A stretch of DNA of 64,000 nucleotides. Source: Xanthobacteraceae bacterium. Lineage in GTDB: Bacteria; Pseudomonadota; Alphaproteobacteria; Rhizobiales; Xanthobacteraceae. The notes under the pieces were generated by a model. It was not told where the DNA came from, made no database searches, and worked only from the letters and a program-made list of their open reading frames with translations. The stretch covers positions 62,001-126,000 of the forward strand of contig JALHMF010000007.1 in the NCBI GenBank assembly GCA_022844205.1, read 5' to 3'. Made by a program: the position numbers and the translations under genes. The stretch's first letter is position 1; every line of letters begins with the position of its first letter. Shown here in pieces: positions 53,176-61,314 of this stretch.

Positions 53176-53289
53176 TTATTTCTGCGTCGAGGATGCCTTC
53201 GACTGCTGATAGGCAGAGAGCTTCTTTTGAGAATTCTCCGCCTTCGGCTTTTTCTTTTCCTTGGGTTGTCTCTGCTGGCCTTTGGCCAT
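53176..53289 (-). CDS. small basic protein, 37 residues
   Basis: A short minus-strand gene for a lysine- and glutamine-rich peptide (AKGQQRQPKEKKKPKAENSQ, then KKLSAYQQSKASSTQK). GGAGAG lies four bases upstream of the ATG, a good ribosome binding site. The composition (11 Lys, no hydrophobic segment) suggests nucleic-acid binding or a disordered peptide. Similar short lysine-rich proteins are seen in Bradyrhizobium relatives. It is convergent with petC. Confidence 0.6.
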   Translation of the reverse strand: MAKGQQRQPKEKKKPKAENSQKKLSAYQQSKASSTQK

Positions 53290-53415
53290 TTGCCTCTCCT
53301 TGAACTGGGCGCGGATTGCCGAATCCGCCGCCACACCAAATTAGGTTAAACTCTCCCGGCGCTTAGCGACAAGGCTCCGGTTGCGAGCCATCCGGCCATG
53401 TTTTCAGGGATTTCC

Positions 53416-53961
53416 ATGACCCCGTCCGATACGCTCGACCTACGCTCCACCATCCGCACGATCCCGGACTATCCGAAGCCCGGCATCCAGTTTCGCGACA
53501 TCACCACGCTCTTGGGCAATGCCCGGGCGTTCCGGCGCGCGGTGGACGAACTGGTGCAGCCCTGGGCCGGCTCCAAGATCGACAAGGTGGCGGGAATCGA
53601 GGCGCGCGGCTTCATCATTGGCGGGGCGATAGCGCATCAGGTTTCGGCGGGGTTTGTGCCGATCCGCAAGAAGGGCAAGCTTCCGCACGACACGGTGCGG
53701 ATCGCCTATTCGCTGGAATACGGCATCGACGAGATGGAAATGCACAAGGATGGCGTCTCAAAGGGCGAGCGTGTGATCCTGGTGGACGACCTGATCGCCA
53801 CCGGCGGTACGGCGGAGGGGGCGGTGAAGCTCTTGCAGCAGAGGGGGGCCGAAGTGCTGGCGGCGGTTTTCATCATCGACCTGCCGGATCTTGGCGGAGC
53901 CGCGAAAATCAGGAAGCTCGGCGTGCCGGTACGGACGCTGGTGCAGTTCGAGGGGCATTGA
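53416..53961 (+). CDS. apt: adenine phosphoribosyltransferase
   Basis: Apt salvages adenine with PRPP to AMP. The 181-residue protein starts [34 protein letters not shown], has [19 protein letters not shown], and the PRPP-binding loop [16 protein letters not shown] near residue 120. I chose the ATG at 53416, which follows AGGGATT; an ATG 18 bases upstream is in frame. It stands alone between an intergenic repeat and the basic-peptide gene. Confidence 0.95.
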   Translation: MTPSDTLDLRSTIRTIPDYPKPGIQFRDITTLLGNARAFRRAVDELVQPWAGSKIDKVAGIEARGFIIGGAIAHQVSAGFVPIRKKGKLPHDTVRIAYSLEYGIDEMEMHKDGVSKGERVILVDDLIATGGTAEGAVKLLQQRGAEVLAAVFIIDLPDLGGAAKIRKLGVPVRTLVQFEGH

Positions 53962-53969
53962 TTCTGAGA

Positions 53970-54111
53970 CGTTCCCCGGGCGAGCCAACGGGTCCGCGCG
54001 AAGCGCGGCCCGATGACAAGCTCCGCGAGACCCGGGGTCCAGGAGTCTCCGCGGATAGATTTGCTTCTGACTGGACCCCGGCTCGGCTGCTTCGCAGCCG
54101 TCCGGGGAACG
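53970..54111. repeat. intergenic inverted-repeat element
   Basis: The ends are inverted repeats: CGTTCCCCGG at 53970-53979 and CCGGGGAACG at 54102-54111. Inside, ACCCGGGGTCCAG pairs with CTGGACCCCGG. It fills most of the 158-base gap between apt and the MaoC genes. The size and plan suit a non-autonomous mobile palindrome. Confidence 0.85.
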
Positions 54112-54119
54112 CCATGTCG

Positions 54120-54596
54120 TTAACCCGAACGCCGCTCCACAAACAGCGCGCCTTCGAACTCGTAGACCGGCTCGTTTTTCTGATTCACGGCGCTGAATTT
54201 CGAAAACACGAGTCCCCATTCCGGCCGTGAGGCGACTTCGCGTTTTCCGATGACTTCGCTGCGGTAGATCAGCGTATCGTTGGCATAGACCGGCTTGATC
54301 CATTTCAGGTTCTTGAATCCAGGCGAGACGCCGGTGCGCGCCGAGGTCTGGCCGGCCGTCTTCATGCGTGCCGCCTCCGCGTTCTGGTGGTCGATCATGA
54401 GACGCATGCAGGCCGCCGCCGTATGCCAGCCGGAAGCGACAAGGCTGCCGAAATGCGACTGCTTCGCCGCTTCCTCGTCCATGTGAAACGGCTGCGGGTC
54501 GAAGCGGACGGCAAAACGCTTGATGTCGGCGGCGCTGAAATGATGCTTGCCGAGGGTGGCACTCTCGCCGATCTCGATGTCCTCGAAGAATTTCAT
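54120..54596 (-). CDS. MaoC family dehydratase, copy A
   Basis: A 158-residue hot-dog fold protein. It starts MKFFEDIEIGESATLG, has the hydratase-2 type helix motif FDPQPFHMDEEAAKQSHFGSLVASGWHT with catalytic Asp and His, and LKWIKPVYANDTL. Such enzymes hydrate trans-2-enoyl-CoA or similar thioesters; the substrate is unknown. GGAGG lies four bases before the ATG. It overlaps the second MaoC gene by four bases. Confidence 0.9.
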   Translation of the reverse strand: MKFFEDIEIGESATLGKHHFSAADIKRFAVRFDPQPFHMDEEAAKQSHFGSLVASGWHTAAACMRLMIDHQNAEAARMKTAGQTSARTGVSPGFKNLKWIKPVYANDTLIYRSEVIGKREVASRPEWGLVFSKFSAVNQKNEPVYEFEGALFVERRSG

Positions 54597-55054
54597 GCCG
54601 CCTCCGGATTGCGGACGCGGATGAGAACCGTGTTGGTCTGTTCGATGACCGCCTTTCCGGTCTCGTCCAGCAATTCGCTGCGCATGCGGACGAGGCCCAT
54701 TTCCGGGCGGCTCTTCGAGACGCGCTTGTCGAGTACGGTGCGGCGGAGTGTCAGCTTCATGCCCGGCCGGACGGGACGCAGCCAGCGCACCTCCTCAATG
54801 CCCGGCGCGCCCATCGACGCCGTGTCCTTCACAAACTCGTCGAAGATCATGCGGAACATCAGCGCGCAAGTGTGCCAGCCGGACGCCGCGAGCCCGCCCA
54901 GCATGGAATTCCGACCGGCGGCCTCGTCGAGATGCATCGGCTGCGGGTCGAACTCGGCGGCGAAGGAGACGATCTCCTCGCGCGTGATGGTTCGCGGTTC
55001 GGAAGCGCGCACGTCGCCGGAAGTGAAGTCTTCGTAGTGGAGAAGTGAAGGCAT
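54593..55054 (-). CDS. MaoC family dehydratase, copy B
   Basis: A 153-residue paralogue of the gene that overlaps it. It has FDPQPMHLDEAAGRNSMLGGLAASGWHT with Asp and His kept, and RWLRPVRPGMKLTLRR. The pair probably works as a heterodimer or two-part hydratase, as in some polyhydroxyalkanoate and mesaconyl-CoA type hydratases. It begins at an ATG after AGCAGATA. Confidence 0.9.
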   Translation of the reverse strand: MPSLLHYEDFTSGDVRASEPRTITREEIVSFAAEFDPQPMHLDEAAGRNSMLGGLAASGWHTCALMFRMIFDEFVKDTASMGAPGIEEVRWLRPVRPGMKLTLRRTVLDKRVSKSRPEMGLVRMRSELLDETGKAVIEQTNTVLIRVRNPEAA

Positions 55055-55102
55055 TATCTGCTTTTAAGTTTTCGGAGAAAACGCGCAAGTGGCTTCCAAA
55101 TA

Positions 55103-55187
55103 TGTCATCGCCCGGCTTGACCGGGCGATCCAGTAATCACTGAAAGCAAGGTGTTTACTGGATCGTCCGCTTTCGCGGACGATGACA
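55103..55187. repeat. dispersed intergenic repeat, copy 1
   Basis: It starts TGTCATCGCCCGG and ends GGACGATGACA. GATCCAGTAA and TTACTGGATC are inverted inside. A 27-base run around GTGTTTACTGGATCGTCC is identical to part of the copy at 60435-60519. It lies between MaoC and ychF. Confidence 0.9.
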
Positions 55188-55209
55188 TGAGCGGGGCGGT
55201 ACCTCACAT

Positions 55210-56307
55210 TTAATTCGCAAAGCGGAAGTGAAGCACGTCGCCGTCCTTCACGACATATTCCTTGCCTTCGAGACGCAGCTTGCCCGCGTCGCGCGCGCCC
55301 GTTTCGCCGCCGAGCGCCACGTAGTCCTTGAAGTCGATGGTTTCCGCGCGGATGAAGCCTTTTTCAAAATCCGTATGGATGACACCGGCGGCCTGCGGCG
55401 CGCGGGTGCCTTCGGTGATGGTCCAGGCGCGGGCTTCCTTTGGGCCGGCGGTAAAGTAGGTGATCAGCCCGAGCAACTCGTATCCGGCGCGGATCAGACG
55501 GTCGAGGCCCGGCTCCTCCAGTCCGGCGGACGCGAGAAACTCCGTGCGTTCGGTCGGGGGCAGGGTGGAAATCTCGGCCTCGATCTGCGCCGAGATGACG
55601 ACCGCAACGGCGCCTTCGGCCTTGGCCTTGGCAAAAACCTTGTCCGAGAAAGCGTTGCCCTTCGCCGCCGACCTTTCATCGACATTGCAGACGTATAGAA
55701 CCGGCTTGCCGGTCATGAGACCGAGCATCTGGAAAGCGCTCTCTTCTTCCGGCTTGCGCTGCATGGTGCGGGCGGGCTTGCCGTCGGAAAGCACCTTGAT
55801 CGCACGCTGTATCAGATCGACCTGCGCGATGGCTTCCTTGTCGCCGCCTTTTGCTTTTTTCTGCAGCGGGTCGATGCGGCGCTCCAGGCTGTCGAGGTCC
55901 GCGAGCATCAGCTCGGTCTCGACGGTATCGGCATCGCGCAATGGATCGATGCCGCCCTCAACGTGGGTAATGTCGGAATCCTCGAAGCAACGCAGCACAT
56001 GGGCGATGGCGTCGACTTCGCGAATGTGCGCGAGGAACTGGTTGCCGAGGCCTTCGCCCTTGGAAGCGCCGCGCACGAGACCCGCGATGTCCACGAAGGT
56101 CAGCTTGGTCGGCAGGATTTCCTTCGACTGCGCGATGCGCGCCAATTCGTTCAGGCGCGTATCGGGGACCGCCACTTCGCCGACATTCGGCTCGATGGTG
56201 CAGAACGGATAGTTCGCCGCCTGCGCAAGCGCCGTCTGCGTCAGCGCATTGAAGAGGGTCGATTTGCCGACGTTCGGCAGGCCGACGATGCCGCACTTGA
56301 ATCCCAT
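55210..56307 (-). CDS. ychF: redox-regulated ATPase YchF
   Basis: The 365-residue Obg-family P-loop protein (OLA1 group) binds ATP. G1 GLPNVGKSTLFNALT is near the start, G3 is DIAGLVRGASKGEGLGNQFL, and the C-terminal TGS domain with TYFTAGPKEARAWTI is intact. It is implicated in ribosome-related and stress processes. I chose the ATG at 56307; a longer open frame upstream adds an arginine-rich tail not seen in the family. It lies downstream of pth and rplY. Confidence 0.95.
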   Translation of the reverse strand: MGFKCGIVGLPNVGKSTLFNALTQTALAQAANYPFCTIEPNVGEVAVPDTRLNELARIAQSKEILPTKLTFVDIAGLVRGASKGEGLGNQFLAHIREVDAIAHVLRCFEDSDITHVEGGIDPLRDADTVETELMLADLDSLERRIDPLQKKAKGGDKEAIAQVDLIQRAIKVLSDGKPARTMQRKPEEESAFQMLGLMTGKPVLYVCNVDERSAAKGNAFSDKVFAKAKAEGAVAVVISAQIEAEISTLPPTERTEFLASAGLEEPGLDRLIRAGYELLGLITYFTAGPKEARAWTITEGTRAPQAAGVIHTDFEKGFIRAETIDFKDYVALGGETGARDAGKLRLEGKEYVVKDGDVLHFRFAN

Positions 56308-56317
56308 ATTTTGCTCG

Positions 56318-56926
56318 TTATTTCGCCGGATCGTCCGGCTGATTAATGTTGATGCCCTTCGCGCGAAGCGCGAGATGGACCTTGTTCTGAAATTCTTCCG
56401 GTTTTCCGAGAGCCAGAAACTCGGCGGCGTCCGCGGAAGCATCGCAAATCGCTTCGACCCAGTCCCGCTCGTCCTTGTCGAAATCGTTCAACACATACGA
56501 CTGCACCTGCTCCGGGGTCGCCGGACGTCCGACGCCGATCCGCACGCGCTGATATTCGTTGCCGATATGCGCGCTGATCGAGCGCAAGCCATTGTGACCA
56601 GCATTGCCGCCGCCGGTTTTCACACGCAGCTTCGCAGTGGCAAGATCGATCTCGTCATGGAACACGGTGACGCCGTCGAGCGCGATCTTGTAAAAGGTCT
56701 GTGCTTCGCCAACCGCGCGGCCGGAGTCGTTCATGAACGTCATGGGCTTGAGGAGAAGTACTTTCTCGCCACCGAGATCGCCTTCCGAGGTCTCCCCCTG
56801 AAAGCGCCGCCGCCATGGCGAAAAGCGATGACGGCGGTGGATTGCGTCGAGCACGAGGAAACCGATGTTGTGGCGGTTCCCGGCATAACGCGGCCCCGGA
56901 TTGCCGAGCCCAGCGAAGAGTAGCAT
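56318..56926 (-). CDS. pth: peptidyl-tRNA hydrolase
   Basis: Pth frees tRNA from stalled peptidyl-tRNA. The 202-residue protein has [28 protein letters not shown], with the catalytic His in RHN, then [11 protein letters not shown] and [11 protein letters not shown]. The length is normal. The ATG is 31 bases after the rplY stop, and ychF follows after 10 bases. The order rplY-pth-ychF is conserved in many bacteria. Confidence 0.97.
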   Translation of the reverse strand: MLLFAGLGNPGPRYAGNRHNIGFLVLDAIHRRHRFSPWRRRFQGETSEGDLGGEKVLLLKPMTFMNDSGRAVGEAQTFYKIALDGVTVFHDEIDLATAKLRVKTGGGNAGHNGLRSISAHIGNEYQRVRIGVGRPATPEQVQSYVLNDFDKDERDWVEAICDASADAAEFLALGKPEEFQNKVHLALRAKGININQPDDPAK

Positions 56927-56956
56927 GGGCAGCCTCCGTGGCCGCGTTGTGAGCCG

Positions 56957-57700
56957 TTACTTCTTGGCGTCGGCCTTCGGCGCTGCCGCAGGGGCCGCAC
57001 CTTCCGCCGGAACCGCACCTTCCGCAGGGACCGCACCTTCCGCCGGAGCAGCCGCCGTCGCCGCTGTCGCAGCCGCTGCCGCCGCCGCATCGGCTTCCGC
57101 CTTCTGCTTGGCGAGCAACTGCTCTTCGATGTAGCCGGACGACGACACGACGGTCGCGACGGTAAAGTCGCGGTCGCGGATCACCGGACGGATGCCATCG
57201 GGCAACGGAATCTTGGAAATGTGCAGCGAGTTGCCGATGTCCATGCCGCCGAGATCGGCGGTGATGGATTCGGGAATCTTCTCGGCCGGGCACCAGAATT
57301 CGACCGTGTGGCGGACGATGTTCAGCGTGCCGCCGCGCTTCAGGCCCGGAGCGCCGTCGTGGTTCACGAACTTGACCGGGATGTGCACGCGCACCGTGGT
57401 GCCCTGGCCGAGCCGCTGGAAGTCCACATGGATCGGGCGGTCCTTTACCGGGTCGAGCTGGAAGGCGCGCGGGATCACGCGCGTCTTCTGGCCGTCCACG
57501 TCGAGGTCATAGACGGTGGTCAGGAAGTGGCCCGCATAAATGCGGTGCGTGATTTCCGCCATGTCGAGCGAAATCGTAAGGGGGGTCAGCTTTTCTCCGT
57601 AAATCACGCCGGGGACCCGGCCTGAGCGGCGAGTTGCGCGGGCGGCTCCCTTACCGGCCTTCGGGCGCGCAGTCGCCTTCATCTCTTTAACGTTAGACAT
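56957..57700 (-). CDS. rplY: 50S ribosomal protein L25/general stress protein Ctc
   Basis: L25 binds 5S rRNA. The 247-residue protein is the long Ctc form: an N-terminal L25 domain (MKATARPKAGKGAARATRRSGRVPGVIYG, RAFQLDPVKDRPIHVDFQ), a TL5-type domain and an Ala-rich C-terminus with three six-residue repeats AEGAVP, AEGAVP, AEGAAP followed by a lysine end. The repeat is due to 18-base tandem units at about 56998-57050. The ribosome binding site is AAGAGGAAAAGCT before the ATG. Confidence 0.95.
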   Translation of the reverse strand: MSNVKEMKATARPKAGKGAARATRRSGRVPGVIYGEKLTPLTISLDMAEITHRIYAGHFLTTVYDLDVDGQKTRVIPRAFQLDPVKDRPIHVDFQRLGQGTTVRVHIPVKFVNHDGAPGLKRGGTLNIVRHTVEFWCPAEKIPESITADLGGMDIGNSLHISKIPLPDGIRPVIRDRDFTVATVVSSSGYIEEQLLAKQKAEADAAAAAAATAATAAAPAEGAVPAEGAVPAEGAAPAAAPKADAKK

Positions 57701-57838
57701 AGCTTTTCCTCTTGGAATGACCGCGACACGCCTCCAGGGATGCGGATGGCCGCGGGCGCGTCTCTATAGCGGGAGGGGCCGGGGGAGGCAAATACCCAGG
57801 CCGGAGCGTGAGATGCGGCGATTGCGCACCCATAAATG

Positions 57839-57923
57839 GTCATGCCCGGCCTCGTGCCGGGCATCTCGCTTAGGAAGGCAATGCCTTCCTGAACGGGATG
57901 GCCGGGACAAGCCCGGCCATGAC
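57839..57923. repeat. intergenic GTCAT-type inverted repeat
   Basis: GGTCATGCCCGGCCTCG at the left and GGCCGGGACAAGCCCGGCCATGAC at the right are inverted. It lies between fkbM and rplY, both transcribed leftward. The ends resemble those of the elements at 55103 and 60435. Confidence 0.8.
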
Positions 57924-57928
57924 AGTCA

Positions 57929-58753
57929 TTAACTTTTGCGAGCCTTTTTCTTCGCTTTCGGCTTCTTCCGCCCCTTCAGCTTCGCCAGCTTCTCCTGAAA
58001 GGGCCGGATCGAGGCGGCATGGATAAAGCGATCGAAGATGCCGGGCGGGTGGGTGAAGTGGCGGGTCAGGAAGAATGCATGTTCCTTCGCCACGAAATAA
58101 GCGTTCAGGCCATCGTGATAAACTTGGCGGTAGCCATGCGGCGCGAGGAAGCGCGCATAATCCTCCGCCCGGTCCGGCACCTCGTCCACCCGGTTGATCA
58201 TGGCGATCGTCACCGGCAGTTTCGATTCCAGCAAGACGATCTTCGGACGATGCCGGCTGAAGTCGCAGCCCTTCATCACGTCCATCTCGGTGCCTTCGAC
58301 GTCGATTTTCAGGAAGTCGATTTTCTTCCCGGCGGCGTAGCGATCCAGCACTTCCTTGAGCGGAAGCAGCGGCACGGAATGTTCTTCCACTTTCAATCCG
58401 TCGCGTTTGTGCTCGGCGGCGATTTTTGCATCGGTGGTGGAATAACCGTGCCACTTGCGGACTTCATAAAAGATGATCGCATCGTTGCGATCACCGACGC
58501 AGAGCTTGAGATTGATGTCGCGGGGGCGTTTCGCTTTCAGCCGGTTGAAATTGGCGTTGAGCGGCTCGATGTTGATGCCCGACCAGCCGCGCTCGTAGAA
58601 AACCCGCGTTACGTTATCGATGTCGGGGTCGTTCGCGCCGACATCCACATAGAAACCGCGCTTGCCCGGAAAACAGCGGGCGAGCATCACGTCCTCGAAA
58701 TTCTGCGCGTAGCTCGTGATGCCGACGGGGATTTTGACTTTGTTTCTGGCCAT
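57929..58753 (-). CDS. FkbM family methyltransferase
   Basis: A 274-residue protein. It has the FkbM signature: SYAQNFEDVMLARCF, motif I GFYVDVGANDPDIDNVTRVFYERGW, SGINIEPLNANF and IDFLKIDVEGTEMDVMKG. Members methylate sugars in surface polysaccharides and antibiotics. A Lys/Arg-rich C-terminus (KLKGRKKPKAKKKARK) follows. It begins within the prs stop (TGATG), so it is translated with prs, an odd partnership. Its substrate is unknown. Confidence 0.88.
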   Translation of the reverse strand: MARNKVKIPVGITSYAQNFEDVMLARCFPGKRGFYVDVGANDPDIDNVTRVFYERGWSGINIEPLNANFNRLKAKRPRDINLKLCVGDRNDAIIFYEVRKWHGYSTTDAKIAAEHKRDGLKVEEHSVPLLPLKEVLDRYAAGKKIDFLKIDVEGTEMDVMKGCDFSRHRPKIVLLESKLPVTIAMINRVDEVPDRAEDYARFLAPHGYRQVYHDGLNAYFVAKEHAFFLTRHFTHPPGIFDRFIHAASIRPFQEKLAKLKGRKKPKAKKKARKS

Positions 58754-59709
58754 CAGTCGAACAGGCTCGAGACGCTCTCTTCGGCGGCGGTGCGGTTGAT
58801 CGCGTCGCCCATCAGGGTGGCGATGGACAGCACGCGCATGTTGCGCGCGACGCGCACGGCTTCGGTCGGCTGGATCGAGTCGGTGATGACCAGTTCTTTC
58901 AGCTTCGATGCCGTGATGCGCGCGACCGCGCCGCCGGAGAGCACGCCGTGGGTGATATAGGCGTAAACGTCCCTGGCGCCTTTTTCCAGCAGCGCCTCGG
59001 CGGCGTTCACCAGCGTGCCGCCGGAGTCGACGATGTCGTCCACGAGGATGCAGGTCTGGCCAGCCACTTCGCCGATCACGTTCATCACTTCGGATTCGTT
59101 CGGACGGTCGCGGCGTTTGTCGATGATAGCGAGCGGCGCATCGATGCGCTTGGCGAGTCCGCGTGCGCGCACGACGCCGCCGACATCCGGCGAAACGACG
59201 GTCACATCGGACAGTTTGAACCTCTCTTTAATGTCTCGCACCAGCACGGGCGAGGCATAAAGGTTATCGGTCGGGATATCGAAGAAGCCCTGGATCTGAC
59301 CGGCATGCAGGTCCAGAGTCATGACGCGGCTGGCACCCGCATGTGCGATCAGGTTGGCGACAAGCTTCGCGGAAATCGGCGTGCGCGGTCCAACTTTTCG
59401 GTCCTGCCGCGCATAGCCGAAATACGGGATCACCGCCGTAATGCGCTTCGCGGAGGCGCGCCGCAGCGCGTCGATGATGATGAGCAGTTCCATCAAGTGA
59501 TCGTTGGCGGGGAACGAAGTGGACTGCAAAATGAAAACGTCGCGGCCGCGGACGTTCTCCTCGATCTCGACGAACACTTCCATGTCGGCGAAACGCCGGA
59601 CGATGGCCTTGGTCAGCGGGGTAGCCAGATGCGCGCCGATCGCCTCGGCCAGCGCGCGGTTGGAATTGCCTGCAACGAGCTTGATTTCGCCGTTGTTGTT
59701 GCTCGCCAT
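58753..59709 (-). CDS. prs: ribose-phosphate pyrophosphokinase
   Basis: The 318-residue enzyme makes PRPP from ribose 5-phosphate and ATP. Motifs: [38 protein letters not shown], and the PRPP loop [18 protein letters not shown]. It is cytoplasmic. The ATG follows an AAGG sequence. FkbM is coupled after it. Confidence 0.97.
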   Translation of the reverse strand: MASNNNGEIKLVAGNSNRALAEAIGAHLATPLTKAIVRRFADMEVFVEIEENVRGRDVFILQSTSFPANDHLMELLIIIDALRRASAKRITAVIPYFGYARQDRKVGPRTPISAKLVANLIAHAGASRVMTLDLHAGQIQGFFDIPTDNLYASPVLVRDIKERFKLSDVTVVSPDVGGVVRARGLAKRIDAPLAIIDKRRDRPNESEVMNVIGEVAGQTCILVDDIVDSGGTLVNAAEALLEKGARDVYAYITHGVLSGGAVARITASKLKELVITDSIQPTEAVRVARNMRVLSIATLMGDAINRTAAEESVSSLFD

Positions 59710-59815
59710 CGGCCTTGTTTCCTTGCGCCCGGACAGGTCTTTTCGCCTGTCATGAGAAAGTCACTAGCGGCGGGGGGATGCGCTGTAAATATGGCCCCCG
59801 GTCTGTCCCCGGACC

Positions 59816-60355
59816 TTATTGGCTGCTGCTCGCCGAATCGGCGGAGGCTCGCGCGACGGCGGGTAAATCGAGCCTGGCGGTGAGGGCTTCGAAGCCCTTG
59901 GCGGCGATCCGTGCCAGCGTTGCATCGTCGCATTGGGCCCAGATGTCGCGGCCGGCGCGGCCGACCGGTTCTTCACCGCTCAGCCGGAAGCTGCGTTTTG
60001 TGCGTTCGTCGAACACATCCCACGCCCAGGCGATGCTGGCCTGTTTCTTTTTCTTTTCCGAGGATGCCGCGAGATAGGCCCTTACGCGATAGGCGGCGGG
60101 GCCGGTGTGCGAGACGACCGGAAGGTCGCGCTTCTCGGCTTCGGCCTTCAGCGCGCTCACAACGCGCTCGAAAACCGGACGAGGAGGGCCGTCGATGGAT
60201 TCGAAAGCCAGCGTGCGCGGGCCGGTGTACGGAAGCGAGCCGGTGATGTCGGCGTTGGCCGCGCAACCGGCAAGCGCGAGCGCTGCGAACAGCGGAGTGC
60301 ATGCACGCATGAAGAGGCGAGAAGCCGCGCGACAGGCGCGACGCAGCACGGACAT
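59816..60355 (-). CDS. putative lipoprotein, conserved in Rhizobiales
   Basis: A 179-residue protein with a long N-terminal signal ending in the lipobox LAGC (ALALAGCAAN), so probably lipid-anchored. The mature part has YTGPRTLAFESIDGPPRPVFERVVSALKAEAEKRDLPV, RVRAYLAASSEKKKKQASIAWAWDVFDE and LARIAAKGFEAL. It resembles short bacterial lipoproteins of unknown role. It lies alone, upstream of prs. Confidence 0.72.
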   Translation of the reverse strand: MSVLRRACRAASRLFMRACTPLFAALALAGCAANADITGSLPYTGPRTLAFESIDGPPRPVFERVVSALKAEAEKRDLPVVSHTGPAAYRVRAYLAASSEKKKKQASIAWAWDVFDERTKRSFRLSGEEPVGRAGRDIWAQCDDATLARIAAKGFEALTARLDLPAVARASADSASSSQ

Positions 60356-60434
60356 TGACGGTACTCCCGCGCCGGTGCGAACTTTTGGCGTTCTTCACCG
60401 GCCACAAAAGGGTGGTAGCCTAAGCCCACCGCAA

Positions 60435-60519
60435 TGTCATGCCCCGCGAAAGCGGGGCATCCGGTAACCACGACAGGCGAAGGTGTTTACTGGATCGTCC
60501 GCTTTCACAGACGATGACA
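60435..60519. repeat. dispersed intergenic repeat, copy 2
   Basis: Starts TGTCATGCCCCGCG and ends ACGATGACA. It shares 27 identical bases with the copy at 55103-55187 (core GTGTTTACTGGATCGTCC). It lies between the pgeF gene and the lipoprotein gene. Confidence 0.9.
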
Positions 60520-60524
60520 AATCA

Positions 60525-61289
60525 TCATTTCAAGACCGCGATCGCCGCGATCAGGCGTCCGTAGTCCGACTCGTTGCGATGGGTCGCGCGGCGATAACTG
60601 TAGAAGCGGCGCTCGTCGGAATAGGTATCGAGGCCGAGATCGTCAATTTCCTCTACCCCTGCGGCCGTTAACTTTGAGACGATAAATCCCGGCAGGTCGA
60701 ACATCGAGTGCCCTGCGCGGGCCGACGGAACGAAAAATTTCGCATGGGCAGGATCGCCTGCGAGGAAGCGCTCGAAAAATTCCTTGCCGACTTCGTAACT
60801 TTGCTGCCGGATGAGCGGCCCGATGGCGGCGACCACGCGCGATCGTTTCGCGCCGAGTGTTTCCATGCTCGCAAGCACTGACTCGATGATGCCATCGAAG
60901 GCGCCTTTCCAGCCTGCGTGCGCGGAAGCGACCACGCGCGCTTCATCATCCGCAAAAAGAAGCGGCCCGCAGTCCGCGGCGCCTACGCCGATCGCGAGCG
61001 CGGGCGTGCGGGTGACAATTGCATCCGCCTTCGGCGCTTCGCCGCGCGCCCACGCTTTCTCGGCGACCACGGCATTGGCGGAATGAATCTGATAGGCGTT
61101 GATCAGCGCGTCCGCTTGCAGTGCCGCAGCCATCCGCCGGCGGTTTTCGGCGACGTTCTCAGGTTTGTCACTGGAGCCTTGTCCGCCATTCAGGCTCGCA
61201 TACATGCCTTCCGACACGCCGCCCTCACGCGTGAAGAAACCATGGCGGATGTATTTCAGCGCGGCGAGTTTTTTCGATTGAATCATCAT
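60525..61289 (-). CDS. pgeF: peptidoglycan editing factor PgeF / YfiH (LACC1 family)
   Basis: The 254-residue protein has the family motifs: HGFFTREGGVSEGMYASLN, NAYQIHSANAVV, VGAADCGPLLFAD with the catalytic Cys, and ASAHAGWKGAFDGI with the metal-binding His. It acts as a purine nucleoside phosphorylase-like or peptidoglycan-editing enzyme. I chose the ATG at 61289 (MMIQSKKL); a TTG upstream lies next to the midA stop. It is the last gene of the lgt-DUF3597-midA-pgeF unit. Confidence 0.93.
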   Translation of the reverse strand: MMIQSKKLAALKYIRHGFFTREGGVSEGMYASLNGGQGSSDKPENVAENRRRMAAALQADALINAYQIHSANAVVAEKAWARGEAPKADAIVTRTPALAIGVGAADCGPLLFADDEARVVASAHAGWKGAFDGIIESVLASMETLGAKRSRVVAAIGPLIRQQSYEVGKEFFERFLAGDPAHAKFFVPSARAGHSMFDLPGFIVSKLTAAGVEEIDDLGLDTYSDERRFYSYRRATHRNESDYGRLIAAIAVLK

Positions 61290-61314
61290 GGCGCGGAAAC
61301 TCGCCGTCGCCCCC

